Of a stretch of DNA of 64,000 nt, positions 48,651-57,647 are shown one piece after another. The position numbers and the translations under genes are program-made. The notes under the pieces are model-generated. The model had not been told where the DNA came from and made no database searches. It worked only from the letters and a program-made list of their open reading frames with translations. Position 1 is the first letter of the stretch, and every line of letters starts with the position of its first letter. Source of the stretch: VRUE01 sp963704505 (GTDB lineage: Bacteria; Actinomycetota; Thermoleophilia; Solirubrobacterales; 70-9); NCBI GenBank assembly GCA_963704505.1, contig OY969912.1:2232001-2296000 (forward strand). The letters run 5' to 3'.

Positions 48651-50041
48651 GCGCGCGGCGACCGAACGGCCTCTTCGCGATCAAGCGCGCGGCCGCCCGG
48701 GCGATCGGCAGTGCCAGCCGCGCCTCCGGCCGGGGCGGCGGAACGACCCTGCCCGGCCGTGTGTTGCTGCGCCTCGACCGTGAGGCGATCGCGACGATGG
48801 GAACTTCACTGGAGGACGGCGTCACGATCGTCAGCGCCACCAACGGCAAGACGACGACCGCGGGCATGATCGCCGCGATCCTCGAGGCGCAGGGCCGCTC
48901 ACCGGTCCACAACCGGGCCGGCTCGAACATGACCTGGGGAGTCGCCACCGCCCTGCTCGAGCAGCGCGGCAGCGAGGGGCTCTTCGAGGTCGACGAGGCC
49001 TGGCTGCCCAGGGTCGCCGAGCAGCTCGAGCCGTCGTTGATCGTCCTCGCCAACCTGTTCCGCGACCAGCTCGACCGCTACGGCGAGATCGAGACCCTTG
49101 CCGACGAGTGGGCGACCGTGGCGCGGGAGCGTGAGGGCCGCACCCGTTTCGTCCTCAACGCCGACGACCCGCTGATCGCCGACCTCGGCCGCGACCCGGA
49201 GCAGCGCCGGCGTGAGGGGATCCTCTATTACGGCATCGACGACCCGGAGCAGGCCCTGCCGGAGCTCCAACATGCCTCCGACGCCAAGCACTGTCGCCAT
49301 TGCGGCCATCCCTACGCCTATGAGCTCGCCTTCGTCGGCCACCTCGGCCACTACTCCTGCCCCAACTGCGGCGCCAGGCGGCCGACCCCCGACCTCACCG
49401 CGACCCGGATCGAGCTGCGCGGCATGAGCGGCTCCCGCTCGACGGTGCGCCTGCCCGACGGCGGCGAGATCGACCTCGAGCTGCCCCTGCCGGGCCTCTA
49501 CAACGTCTACAACGCGCTGGCGGCGCTCGGCGCGGCGCTCGAGCTCGGCGTCGAGCCCGGGCCGGCGGCGGCGGCGCTCGGCGACGTGCGGGCCGCCTTC
49601 GGCAGGGTCGAGACGATCGATGTCGCCGAGGTGCCGGTCTCGATCCTGCTGATCAAGAACCCGGCCGGCGCCAACGAGGTCCTACGCACCCTGCGGCTCG
49701 AGCGCGAGGACGACGGCATCGACCTCTGGATCGCGCTGAACGACGGGATCGCCGACGGCCGCGACGTCTCCTGGATCTGGGACGCCGACTTCGAGCTCCT
49801 CGCCGGCTCGGTGCGGCGGGTCACCTGCGCCGGCACTCGGGCGCCGGAGATGGCGCTGCGGCTCAAGTACGCCGGCTGGCCCGAGGAGACGATCGCGGTC
49901 GAGCAAGACATCGAGGGCTCACTCGACCGTGCCGTCGCCGAGGCCCCGGCGCGGCTCTTCGCACTTCCCACCTACACCGCCCTGCTCGAGCTGCGCAAGC
50001 TGCTCGCGTCGCGCGGGCTGGCGAAGGAGTTCTGGCGATGA
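48647..50041 (+). CDS. murT: Lipid II isoglutaminyl synthase subunit MurT
   Basis: A 464-residue Mur-ligase-like protein that, with GatD, amidates the D-Glu of lipid II. The P-loop ATNGKTTT (64-71), a four-Cys zinc ribbon in the central domain (C216, C219, C238, C241) and the C-terminal DUF1727 domain (NPAGANEVLRTL, WIWDADFE) are typical. The start is TTG 48647, overlapping the kinase stop. Amidation strengthens peptidoglycan cross-linking and is often essential in Gram-positive bacteria. Confidence 0.95.
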   Translation: MSARRPNGLFAIKRAAARAIGSASRASGRGGGTTLPGRVLLRLDREAIATMGTSLEDGVTIVSATNGKTTTAGMIAAILEAQGRSPVHNRAGSNMTWGVATALLEQRGSEGLFEVDEAWLPRVAEQLEPSLIVLANLFRDQLDRYGEIETLADEWATVAREREGRTRFVLNADDPLIADLGRDPEQRRREGILYYGIDDPEQALPELQHASDAKHCRHCGHPYAYELAFVGHLGHYSCPNCGARRPTPDLTATRIELRGMSGSRSTVRLPDGGEIDLELPLPGLYNVYNALAALGAALELGVEPGPAAAALGDVRAAFGRVETIDVAEVPVSILLIKNPAGANEVLRTLRLEREDDGIDLWIALNDGIADGRDVSWIWDADFELLAGSVRRVTCAGTRAPEMALRLKYAGWPEETIAVEQDIEGSLDRAVAEAPARLFALPTYTALLELRKLLASRGLAKEFWR

Positions 50042-50769
50042 GGGAGCCCGCGACGGTTATCTGGCACGACATCGAGTGCGGCGGCTACCAGGGAGACCTG
50101 GCGCTCTGGCGAGAGCTGGTCGAGCCGGTCGAGGGCACCGTCCTCGACCTCGGCTGCGGAACCGGCCGGGTCGCCCTCGACCTCGCCGGCAACGGCCGAC
50201 GCACGCGGGGGCTCGACCTCGACCCCGAGCTCGTCGCGGCGTTCAACGCGAGGGCGGCGGCGAGCGGGGTGCCGTCCGCCGCGACGCAGGGAGATGCCCG
50301 GGACTTCTCCCTCGGCGAGGAGTTCGGGATGGTGTTGGCGCCGATGCAGCTCTTTCAGCTGCTCCACTCGCCCGCAGAGCGAATCGCGAGCATGCGCAGC
50401 GCCCGTGCCCACCTCCCGGCGAGCGGGACGATGGCGGTTGCGATCGTCGACGGCTTCCCCGACGAGCTGATCGAAGAGGCCCCCCCTCCCCTGCCCGACA
50501 CCCGTGAGATCGACGGCTGGGTCTACTCGAGCCTGCCGCTCGACGCCACTCTGGACGAGGGGACGATCGACGTCCGGCGCTTGCGCCAGACCGTTTCCCC
50601 CGAGGGGGTTCTGACCGACGAGCTCGACGAGATCCCGCTGCGGCTGCTCTCGGCGGAAACGATCGAGGCCGAGGGCCGCGAGGCAGGCTTCGAGCCCGCC
50701 GGTCGTCTCGAGGTCGCTCCCACCGACGCCCATGTCGGCTCGGTCGTCGTCCTCCTGGAGGCGCACTGA
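50038..50769 (+). CDS. SAM-dependent methyltransferase between murT and gatD
   Basis: A 243-residue methyltransferase. Motif I VLDLGCGTGRVALDLA (about 35-50), strand-2 acid GLDLDPEL and the QGDARDFSL turn are clear. ATGA overlap with murT and one-base overlap with gatD (stop TGATG start) show strict co-translation. It is unusual to find a methyltransferase inside the murT-gatD pair. Substrate unknown; a wall or lipid precursor is a context-based guess. Confidence 0.88.
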   Translation: MREPATVIWHDIECGGYQGDLALWRELVEPVEGTVLDLGCGTGRVALDLAGNGRRTRGLDLDPELVAAFNARAAASGVPSAATQGDARDFSLGEEFGMVLAPMQLFQLLHSPAERIASMRSARAHLPASGTMAVAIVDGFPDELIEEAPPPLPDTREIDGWVYSSLPLDATLDEGTIDVRRLRQTVSPEGVLTDELDEIPLRLLSAETIEAEGREAGFEPAGRLEVAPTDAHVGSVVVLLEAH

Positions 50770-51506
50770 TGGAGCTCCGGGTCCTCTCCCTCTATCCCGA
50801 CCAGATGAACATCTACGCCGACCGCGGCAACATCATCTTCCTGCAGCGGCGCTGCGAATGGCGCGGCATCGACTTCGTCCACGGCGGTGCCGGGCCGGGC
50901 GAGGGCGTCGACCCCGCAGCCCACGACCTCTTCTACATCGGTGGCGGCCAGGACCGCGACCAGCGCGCCGTCGCCGCCGACATGGCCGAGCGCAAGCGCG
51001 ACGCCCTGGCCGCAGCGGTCGGCGACGGCGCCGCCCTGCTCGCCGTATGCGGCGGCTACCAGCTGCTCGGCCACAGTTACCAGCTCGGCGAGGAGACGCT
51101 TCCCGGCCTCGGCCTCGCCGACCTCGAGACAGTGCGCGAGCCCGGGCCGCGCCTGATCGGCAACGTCGCGATCGAGGTCGAGCTCGACGGTCGGCCACGA
51201 ACCCTCGCCGGCTTCGAGAACCACGGCGGCCGCACCTACCTGGGCCCGAAGGCGGAGCCGCTCGGCCGGGTCCTCAGCGGCCACGGCAACAACGGCGACG
51301 ACCGGCTCGAGGGGGTGCGGCGCGACAATCTGATCGGCACCTACCTGCACGGGCCGCTGCTGCCCAAGAACGCTTGGCTGGCCGACCACCTGATCGAGCT
51401 CGCCCTCGAGCGTCGCTACGGCGAGCGCCCCGTCCTCAAGCCTCTCGACGACAGCTTCGAGGACGCTGCCCACCAGAGCGCCCGCCAAGCGGTCGAGCGC
51501 GGCTGA
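50769..51506 (+). CDS. gatD: Lipid II isoglutaminyl synthase subunit GatD
   Basis: A 245-residue class I, CobB/CobQ-like glutamine amidotransferase that supplies ammonia to MurT. The nucleophile is C94 in LAVCGGYQLLG, and the catalytic His is H194 in TYLHGPLLPKN. Further family segments are YIGGGQDRDQ and FENHGGRT. It ends the five-gene operon that starts at 47255. Confidence 0.95.
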   Translation: MELRVLSLYPDQMNIYADRGNIIFLQRRCEWRGIDFVHGGAGPGEGVDPAAHDLFYIGGGQDRDQRAVAADMAERKRDALAAAVGDGAALLAVCGGYQLLGHSYQLGEETLPGLGLADLETVREPGPRLIGNVAIEVELDGRPRTLAGFENHGGRTYLGPKAEPLGRVLSGHGNNGDDRLEGVRRDNLIGTYLHGPLLPKNAWLADHLIELALERRYGERPVLKPLDDSFEDAAHQSARQAVERG

Positions 51507-51524
51507 GCGACGGCGGAAGCGGCC

Positions 51525-52193
51525 TCAGGGAGCCGCGGGAACCACAACCAGCGGCCCGTCGGCGGGCGGTAGGTCGGCCGTGTCGAAGCCGGCCTCCTCG
51601 AGGCGCTCGACCGCGCCGAGCAGCCCGACGAACTCCTCCTCGTTCTCGAGGAAGCTGGTCCTGTGGGTCCTGTAGTGCATCGGCACGACCCAGCGCGGTC
51701 TGATTTCCTCGACGATCGTCGCCGCCTGCGCGGCCCCGATGGTCGGCCCGCCGCCGACCGGGATGAAGAGCAGGTCGACCCCGATGAGCCTCTCCGCCTG
51801 CTCCGGCCGCAACGCCGGCTGGCCGAGGTCGCCGAGGTGGGCCACCCTGGTGCCATCGAGCTCGAAGACGAAGATCGTGTTCGGCCCGCGCTCGGTCCCC
51901 GCGGCTTCGTCGTGCTCGGAGGCGATCCCGACCTCGCCGAGCGGCGACTCGTGACGCCCGGCCGTCGCCCGCAGCACCACCGGGTCGCCCCCGATCGCCT
52001 CGACCCCGTTGTGGTCGATGTGCTCGTGGGTCACCAGCAGAAGATCGACAGCGTCGACGTCGATCGGCGGGTAGTCGAACTGCATGCCGCGGTCGGCGGC
52101 CAGGGAGGCCATGTCGCCGAACGGGTCGACGAAGGCCTTCACTTCCTCGCCCTGGAGCCCGAAGGCCGACTGTCCGTGCCACTCAACGCGCAT
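51525..52193 (-). CDS. MBL-fold metal-dependent hydrolase
   Basis: A 222-residue UlaG-like hydrolase. Metal ligands are in THEHIDHNG (HxHxDH, about 55-63), a later His in TAGRHES, HLGDLG (Asp) and VPMHYRT. Residue spacing matches the predicted Zn-dependent hydrolase group also represented at 21.7 kb, but the two are not close copies. Its ATG overlaps the 3' end of the MFS gene by 11 bp, so it is co-transcribed with the exporter. Substrate unknown. Confidence 0.88.
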   Translation of the reverse strand: MRVEWHGQSAFGLQGEEVKAFVDPFGDMASLAADRGMQFDYPPIDVDAVDLLLVTHEHIDHNGVEAIGGDPVVLRATAGRHESPLGEVGIASEHDEAAGTERGPNTIFVFELDGTRVAHLGDLGQPALRPEQAERLIGVDLLFIPVGGGPTIGAAQAATIVEEIRPRWVVPMHYRTHRTSFLENEEEFVGLLGAVERLEEAGFDTADLPPADGPLVVVPAAP

Positions 52194-53907
52194 GTTGCTC
52201 CTCCAATTCGGGGATTCGGCCGCCGGAGTCCGGTCGGGTGGACTCCTCGGCGTGGTGGTACTGGCCCCCCCTGAACAGGGAGACCCCGGCGGCGACGAGA
52301 CAGGCGACGATCGCGAAGGTGAAGGCGGTGTCGAGGCCGTCCTGGAACGGCCCCGAGATCAGGTGTGGGAAGAATTCGCGCCCGGTGACCACCGCGTGCG
52401 CGTGGGTCGAGAGGCCCTGGAGCGCTTCGGTGCCGACCAGGTGCCCGATCGGGTTGTAACCGAGGAAGGCGGCGAAGTGGACCGAGATCGGCGGCGTCTG
52501 CCCGGCGTGGTGGGCGACCCCAGCCTGCACGCCGTGCGCCTGCAGGCCGCCTTCGAGGGTCGCGGGCAGGCTCGAGGCGAGGCCGATCACGAGCAGCGTG
52601 AAGAAGATGCCCACCGAGAGCACCTGGGCCGAGTTTTGGAAAGTCTGGTTCATGCCGCCGCCGGCGCCACGGTCGCCGGGCGGCAGGCTGTTCATCACCG
52701 CCGCCCGATTCGGCGAGGCGAACATCCCCATGAAGATGCCGTTGAGGAACAGGATGAAGGCGAAGACCGGATAGGAGAAGTCGGTCGGCAGCAGCATCAG
52801 CAGGCCGAAGCTGAACGCGGCGCCGAGCATCCCCCCGGTGGCGAAGAAGCGTGCCCCGTAGCGGTCTGAGAGAACGCCCGAGGTCGGCCCGGCGATCAGC
52901 ATGCCGACGGTCAGCGGCAGCATGTAGATGCCCGCCCATAGTGGGGTTTCGGTGAAGCCGTAGCCGTGCAGCGGCAGCCATATCCCCTGCAGCCAGATGA
53001 TCAACATGAACATCAGGCCGCCGCGCGACACCGCGGCGAGGAAGGTCGAGAGCGTGCCGAAGGTGAAGGCGCGGATCTTGAACAGGCCGAGCTTGAACAT
53101 CGGCTCGGCGACCCGCTTCTCGATCATCACGAAGGCGATCAGGCTGACGGCAGAGGCGGCGAGCAGGGCGAGGACGCGGGGGCTCGCCCAGCCGGTCGGC
53201 GAGCCGCCGTAGGGACGGATCCCGTAGGTGACCGAGACCATCGCCAGGATCAATCCGAGGGCGAACGTTACGTTGCCCCACCAGTCGATCTTCGCCGGCC
53301 GCGGCTCGCTCCTCTCCTCCAGCTTCAGGTAGGCCCAGACGGTGCCGAACAGGCCCACGGGGACCGAGATAAGGAAGACCAGCCGCCAGTCGATCGGGGC
53401 GAGCAGGCCGCCGAGGACGAGGCCGACGAAGAGCCCGCTGACGCCGACGATGTTGTTGATCCCGAGCGCCATCCCACGCTGGTCAGGGGGAAATGCGTCG
53501 GTGATGATCGCGGCGGCGTTTGCCAGGAGACAGGCGCCGCCGACCCCCTGCACGATGCGGAAGCCGACCAGGTAGGTCGCTCCTGCCTGCCCGGTCAGCC
53601 AGTCGACCGCCAGCAGCAGCGAGGCGACCGTGTAGATGACGAAGCCGAGATTGTAGATGCGGACCCGGCCATACATGTCCCCCAGCCTGCCGAGGCTGAC
53701 GATCAGGACACTGGAGACGACCAGGTAGCCGAGGATCATCCAGAGCAGGTAGAAGCTGTTGGCGGGGACCAGCGGGTCGAGGTGGATGCCGCGGAAGATG
53801 TCGGGCATCGCGATCAGCGTGATCGAGGCATCGAGGGTCGCCAGGAGCACGGCCAGGGTCGTGTTCGAGAGCGCGATCCACTTGTAGCGATCGTTGGTCG
53901 TCGACAT
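52183..53907 (-). CDS. MFS drug transporter, DHA2-type (14 TM)
   Basis: A 574-residue secondary transporter with about 14 membrane helices. Typical DHA2 features are the N-terminal TTLAVLLATLDASITLIAMPDI (motif D1-like), LGRLGDMYGRVRIYNLGF (motif A) and GVGGACLLANAAAIITDAFP (motif C region). It probably exports drugs or metabolites with proton antiport. The start is ATG 53907; the downstream MBL gene overlaps its stop. Confidence 0.92.
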   Translation of the reverse strand: MSTTNDRYKWIALSNTTLAVLLATLDASITLIAMPDIFRGIHLDPLVPANSFYLLWMILGYLVVSSVLIVSLGRLGDMYGRVRIYNLGFVIYTVASLLLAVDWLTGQAGATYLVGFRIVQGVGGACLLANAAAIITDAFPPDQRGMALGINNIVGVSGLFVGLVLGGLLAPIDWRLVFLISVPVGLFGTVWAYLKLEERSEPRPAKIDWWGNVTFALGLILAMVSVTYGIRPYGGSPTGWASPRVLALLAASAVSLIAFVMIEKRVAEPMFKLGLFKIRAFTFGTLSTFLAAVSRGGLMFMLIIWLQGIWLPLHGYGFTETPLWAGIYMLPLTVGMLIAGPTSGVLSDRYGARFFATGGMLGAAFSFGLLMLLPTDFSYPVFAFILFLNGIFMGMFASPNRAAVMNSLPPGDRGAGGGMNQTFQNSAQVLSVGIFFTLLVIGLASSLPATLEGGLQAHGVQAGVAHHAGQTPPISVHFAAFLGYNPIGHLVGTEALQGLSTHAHAVVTGREFFPHLISGPFQDGLDTAFTFAIVACLVAAGVSLFRGGQYHHAEESTRPDSGGRIPELEEQHAR

Positions 53908-53946
53908 CCGACCTCTACTTTACGTCAACGGCAGGTTCTGCCGGCG

Positions 53947-54378
53947 CTAACGGCCGCTGGAGCCGAATCCGCCCTCGCCCCGGGCGGTATCGGTGAGCCC
54001 CTCGACGAGGATCGGCTCCGCCGTCGCCACCGGCACCAGGACCAGCTGCGCGATTCGATCGCCGACCGCGACCCTGAAGGTCACCGCCGGGTCGGTGTTG
54101 AGCAGCAGGACGCCGATCTCACCGCGATAGCCCGAGTCGATCAGCCCGGGGCTGTTGACGATCGCGATCCCGTGCTCGCGGGCCAGGCCCGAACGTGGCA
54201 GGACCAGGCCCGCGTGGCCCTCCGGCACCTCGATCGCGACCCCCGTGGGGACGCTCCACCTCTCCCCCGGCCCGATGTGCGCGGCCTGGGTTGCATGGAG
54301 GTCGAGGCCGGCGTCGCCCTCGTGGGCGCGGCTTGGCAGCTTCGCCTCGGCGCTGAGCAGGGCAACCCGGAGGTCCAC
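53947..54378 (-). CDS. dut: dUTP diphosphatase
   Basis: A 143-residue trimeric-type dUTPase that removes dUTP and makes dUMP. All five motifs are present: GDAGLDLHA, PRSGLA, NSPGLIDSGYRGEI, DRIAQLVLVP and the C-terminal RGEGGFGSSGR arm. Length is normal. It lies between the MFS gene and hflX on the same strand, with 34-39 bp gaps. Confidence 0.97.
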   Translation of the reverse strand: MDLRVALLSAEAKLPSRAHEGDAGLDLHATQAAHIGPGERWSVPTGVAIEVPEGHAGLVLPRSGLAREHGIAIVNSPGLIDSGYRGEIGVLLLNTDPAVTFRVAVGDRIAQLVLVPVATAEPILVEGLTDTARGEGGFGSSGR

Positions 54379-54412
54379 GGCGGCAACCCTAGAGCAGTCC
54401 GGCCGCCGGGCG

Positions 54413-55741
54413 CTAGACGACGGCGAGGTCCTCGAAGCGGTGCATCTCCGCGACCGGGACCTTGGCGTGGACGAGGACGCCGTCCTCGCGGTCGGTCCGC
54501 TCGAGGCTCCCGGCGACCTCGTGCAGCTCGTGCAGCCGGGCCCCCTGCGCGTAGGGGACGAGCAGCTCGACCTCGGTCAGGGTCTCCTCGAAGGCGACCT
54601 CGACCCGATCGCGCAGCTCCTCCAGCCCGGTGCCCTCGAGGGCGGAGACGAGGACCCCGTCCGGATGTCGCAGGACGGCGTCGCGGCGCCCGGCCCGGTC
54701 GAGCAGATCGGCCTTGTTGAGGACGAGGAGCCTGGGCTTCGAGCCCGCGCCGATCTCCTCGAGCACCTCGTCGACGGCCTGCATGTCGTCGGAGAGCCTG
54801 TCCTCGGACGAGGAGGCGTCGACGACCTGGACGATCAGGTCGGCGAGCACTGTCTCCTCGAGGGTCGCCTTGAACGCCTCGACCAGCTGGTGCGGCAGTT
54901 TCTCGATGAAGCCGACGGTGTCGGTCAGTAGGTAGTCGCGGCCGGAGAGCTCGAGGCTGCGCGTCGTCGGGTCGAGCGTGTGGAAGAGCCGGTCGCCGAC
55001 CCCGACCTCGGCGCCCGTGAGCGCGTTCAGCAGGGTCGACTTGCCCGCATTCGTGTAGCCGGCAAGGGCAACCCGTGGCAATGAGGAGCGATCGCGGCGG
55101 GCCCGCATCACCCCGCGATTCCGCTCGAGCCGCTCGAGCCGGCGCCGCAGCGCCGAGATGCGGTCGCGGGCGAGGCGCCGGTCGGTCTCGATCTGGGTCT
55201 CTCCCGGGCCCCTGGTGCCGATGCCCCCGTCCATGCGCCCGGCGCCCAGCCTCTCGAGGTGGGTCCAGAGCCCCCTCATGCGGGCCATGTTGTATTCGAG
55301 CTGGGCGAGCTCGACCTGGAGCTTGCCCTCGGCCGAGTGGGCGTGGTCGGCGAAGATGTCGAGGATCACCGCCGTGCGGTCGATCACCGGGACGCCGAGG
55401 GCGGCCTCCAGGTTCCGCTCCTGGCGCGGCGCGAGCTCGTCGTCGCAGGCGACCAGGTTGGCGTCGCAGGCGGCGATCTCCTCTTTCAGCTCGACCAGCC
55501 TGCCGCGCCCGAAGTAGCGGTCCGGGTCCGGCTTGGGGCGCTGCTGGGTCCCCACCCCGGCGGTCGCCACTCCGGCCGTGCGCAGCAGCTCCCGCAGCTC
55601 GGCCAGTGGCTCGCCGTCCTCCTGCCCGTCGACGATCCCGATCGCGAGCGCCCGCTGGCGCGCCCGCCGGTTCGAGACTCCTGCCCCGTCGCCTGCCGTG
55701 TGCCTGGTCTGCGTCGCGCGCCCGTTCCTGGATCGATCCAC
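54413..55741 (-). CDS. hflX: Ribosome-associated GTPase HflX
   Basis: A 442-residue GTPase that binds ribosomes under stress. The N-terminal HflX domain (about 30-200) has the conserved KPDPDRYFGRGR and GLWTHLERLGAG. The G domain has GYTNAGKST (G1), DTVGFIEKLPH (G3) and LNKADLLD (G4). The C-terminal domain is short. ATG 55741 is used; a GTG (V22, SNRRARQRALAIG) is a possible later start. It is divergent from the epimerase gene. Confidence 0.95.
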   Translation of the reverse strand: MDRSRNGRATQTRHTAGDGAGVSNRRARQRALAIGIVDGQEDGEPLAELRELLRTAGVATAGVGTQQRPKPDPDRYFGRGRLVELKEEIAACDANLVACDDELAPRQERNLEAALGVPVIDRTAVILDIFADHAHSAEGKLQVELAQLEYNMARMRGLWTHLERLGAGRMDGGIGTRGPGETQIETDRRLARDRISALRRRLERLERNRGVMRARRDRSSLPRVALAGYTNAGKSTLLNALTGAEVGVGDRLFHTLDPTTRSLELSGRDYLLTDTVGFIEKLPHQLVEAFKATLEETVLADLIVQVVDASSSEDRLSDDMQAVDEVLEEIGAGSKPRLLVLNKADLLDRAGRRDAVLRHPDGVLVSALEGTGLEELRDRVEVAFEETLTEVELLVPYAQGARLHELHEVAGSLERTDREDGVLVHAKVPVAEMHRFEDLAVV

Positions 55742-55797
55742 TCGGCCGATTGTAGGCGGGCTGGCCGGTCGGCCAAGGCCGCTATAGGGTTCGGGCG

Positions 55798-56793
55798 GTG
55801 AGGGTCTTCGTCACAGGCGCGACTGGCTTCATCGGCGGCCAGGTCGCCAGGCAGCTGAGGGACCGTGGCGACGACGTCGTCTGTCTGGTCCGCAGCCCCG
55901 AGAAAGCGGCCGGGCTCAGCGAGATCGGTTGCGAGACGGTCGCCGGCGACCTCGGAGACCGTGCCGCCCTCGCCTCTGGAATGGCGGGCTGCGACGCGGT
56001 CATACACGCCGCCGCGATGTATGAGGTGGGCATCCCCGAGTCACAGCACCCGGCGATGCACGAGGCGAACGTCGTCGGCACCGAGAACGTCCTCGGCGCC
56101 GCAAGGGACGCCGCCGTCGGCAGGGTCGTCTACGTCTCCACCGTCGGCGCCTTCGGCAATACGGCTCAGCGGACCGTCGACGAGAGCTACCGGCACCCGG
56201 GAGGCGAGTTCACCTCCTACTACGAGCAGACCAAGGTCGAAGCCCACCGGATCGCCGATCGGATGATCGCCGAGGGCCTCCCCTGTGTGATCGTCCAACC
56301 CGGTGGCGTCTACGGGCCCGGCGACACCTCCTCGATCGCGGCTCTGCTGGACCAATTCTTCTCCGGGCGGATGCCGCTGATCCCGTTCCCCGACCTCGGT
56401 CTCTGCCTCGCCCACGTCGAGGACACGGCAGCGGGCATCGTCCTCGCCCTCGACAAGGGCGCGATCGGCGAGACCTACGTGATCGCCGGCGCTCCGACCA
56501 CGGTCCGCGAGTCGATCGAGATGGTCGCCCAGGTCTCCGGCAAAAAGGCGCCGACGCGCGCCGTCCCGGTCGCGATGATGAAGGCGCTGATCCCGATCGG
56601 CCCCCTGGTCGGCAAGCTGATGGGCCAGCCGCCGAACCTGCGCGAGCTGATCGCATCCGCCGACGGAGTCACCTTCTGGGCGACCAGCGAGAAGGCCGAG
56701 CGCGAGCTCGGCTTCGCGCCTCGCAGCCTCGAGGAGGGACTCAGACAGACACTGGAAGTGGAGGGCCGGATTCCCACCGCTTCGGCACCCTGA
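55798..56793 (+). CDS. NAD-dependent epimerase/dehydratase-like protein
   Basis: A 331-residue extended SDR. FVTGATGFIGGQVARQL (cofactor loop, 4-20), AGDLGDRAAL, VIHAAAMYEVG and the catalytic YYEQTK (Tyr/Lys, near 141) are visible. Overall it resembles dihydroflavonol-reductase-like or hopanoid-associated (HpnA-like) SDRs. GTG 55798 is the start. It is followed 2 bp later by the MBL gene, and the 56-bp divergent gap to hflX holds both promoters. Substrate unknown. Confidence 0.89.
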   Translation: MRVFVTGATGFIGGQVARQLRDRGDDVVCLVRSPEKAAGLSEIGCETVAGDLGDRAALASGMAGCDAVIHAAAMYEVGIPESQHPAMHEANVVGTENVLGAARDAAVGRVVYVSTVGAFGNTAQRTVDESYRHPGGEFTSYYEQTKVEAHRIADRMIAEGLPCVIVQPGGVYGPGDTSSIAALLDQFFSGRMPLIPFPDLGLCLAHVEDTAAGIVLALDKGAIGETYVIAGAPTTVRESIEMVAQVSGKKAPTRAVPVAMMKALIPIGPLVGKLMGQPPNLRELIASADGVTFWATSEKAERELGFAPRSLEEGLRQTLEVEGRIPTASAP

Positions 56794-56795
56794 CG

Positions 56796-57647
56796 GTGCC
56801 GATGCGCGTCATCGACGTCAGGCACCTCGGGCGCGAACACGTGATCGGCTGCTGGCAGGTCGGCGACGTACTCGTCGACCCCGGCCCCGAGTCCTCCCTG
56901 GCGACGTTGCTCGATGCGCTCGGCGAGGCGCGGCCGACCGCCCTGCTCCTCACCCACATCCACCTCGACCACGCCGCCGCCACCGGGGCGATGGTGCGGC
57001 GCTGGCCCGACCTCGAGGTCTACGTCCACGAGCGCGGTGCCCCGCACCTGATCGACCCGTCGAAGCTGCTCGCCAGCGCCGGGCGCCTCTACGGCGACGC
57101 AATGGGCCACCTCTGGGGAGACATCCTGCCGGTGCCGGAGGCGAACGTCAGGCCCCTCGCGGGCGGCGAGACCGTCCGCGGCATGACGGTCGCCTACACG
57201 CCCGGCCACGCGTCCCATCACGTCTGCTACCTGCACGAGGAGACCGGCACCGCCTTCGTCGGCGACGTCGCCGCCTGTCTGATCCCCGACACGAACCTGA
57301 TCGTGCCGCCGACCCCACCGCCCGACATCGACGTCGAGACCTGGATCGAATCGATCGAGATCGTCGAGGGCTGGAGCCCCGAGCGCCTGGCGATCACCCA
57401 TTTCGGCCAGATCGACGAGCCCGCCCCGCACCTGGCGAGGGTCAAGGAGCGCCTGCGGCAGGAGGCGGGGCTGGTGCGTGAGCTGGGCGAGGCCGCCTAC
57501 GAGAAGCGCCACCGCGCCCTCGTCGCGATGCGTGCCTCGACCGAGGAGGCGGCGGAGGAGCTGATCCAGTGCGTGCCGCCGCAGTACCAGTGGCGCGGCC
57601 TCGATCGCTACTGGCGAAAGCGCGAGGAGCGCGGCAGCGGCGGGTAG
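56796..57647 (+). CDS. MBL-fold hydrolase (glyoxalase II-like)
   Basis: A 283-residue metallo-beta-lactamase-fold protein. Ligands: LTHIHLDHAAA (HxHxDH, about 53-59), TPGHASHH (His near 132), VGDVAA (Asp) and the ITHFGQ His (near 205). A C-terminal helical extension (about 215-283) is typical of the YflN/glyoxalase II-like group. GTG 56796 is used, but ATG 56802 is also possible. Its 3' end overlaps the convergent secreted-protein gene by 40 bp. Substrate unknown. Confidence 0.87.
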   Translation: MPMRVIDVRHLGREHVIGCWQVGDVLVDPGPESSLATLLDALGEARPTALLLTHIHLDHAAATGAMVRRWPDLEVYVHERGAPHLIDPSKLLASAGRLYGDAMGHLWGDILPVPEANVRPLAGGETVRGMTVAYTPGHASHHVCYLHEETGTAFVGDVAACLIPDTNLIVPPTPPPDIDVETWIESIEIVEGWSPERLAITHFGQIDEPAPHLARVKERLRQEAGLVRELGEAAYEKRHRALVAMRASTEEAAEELIQCVPPQYQWRGLDRYWRKREERGSGG

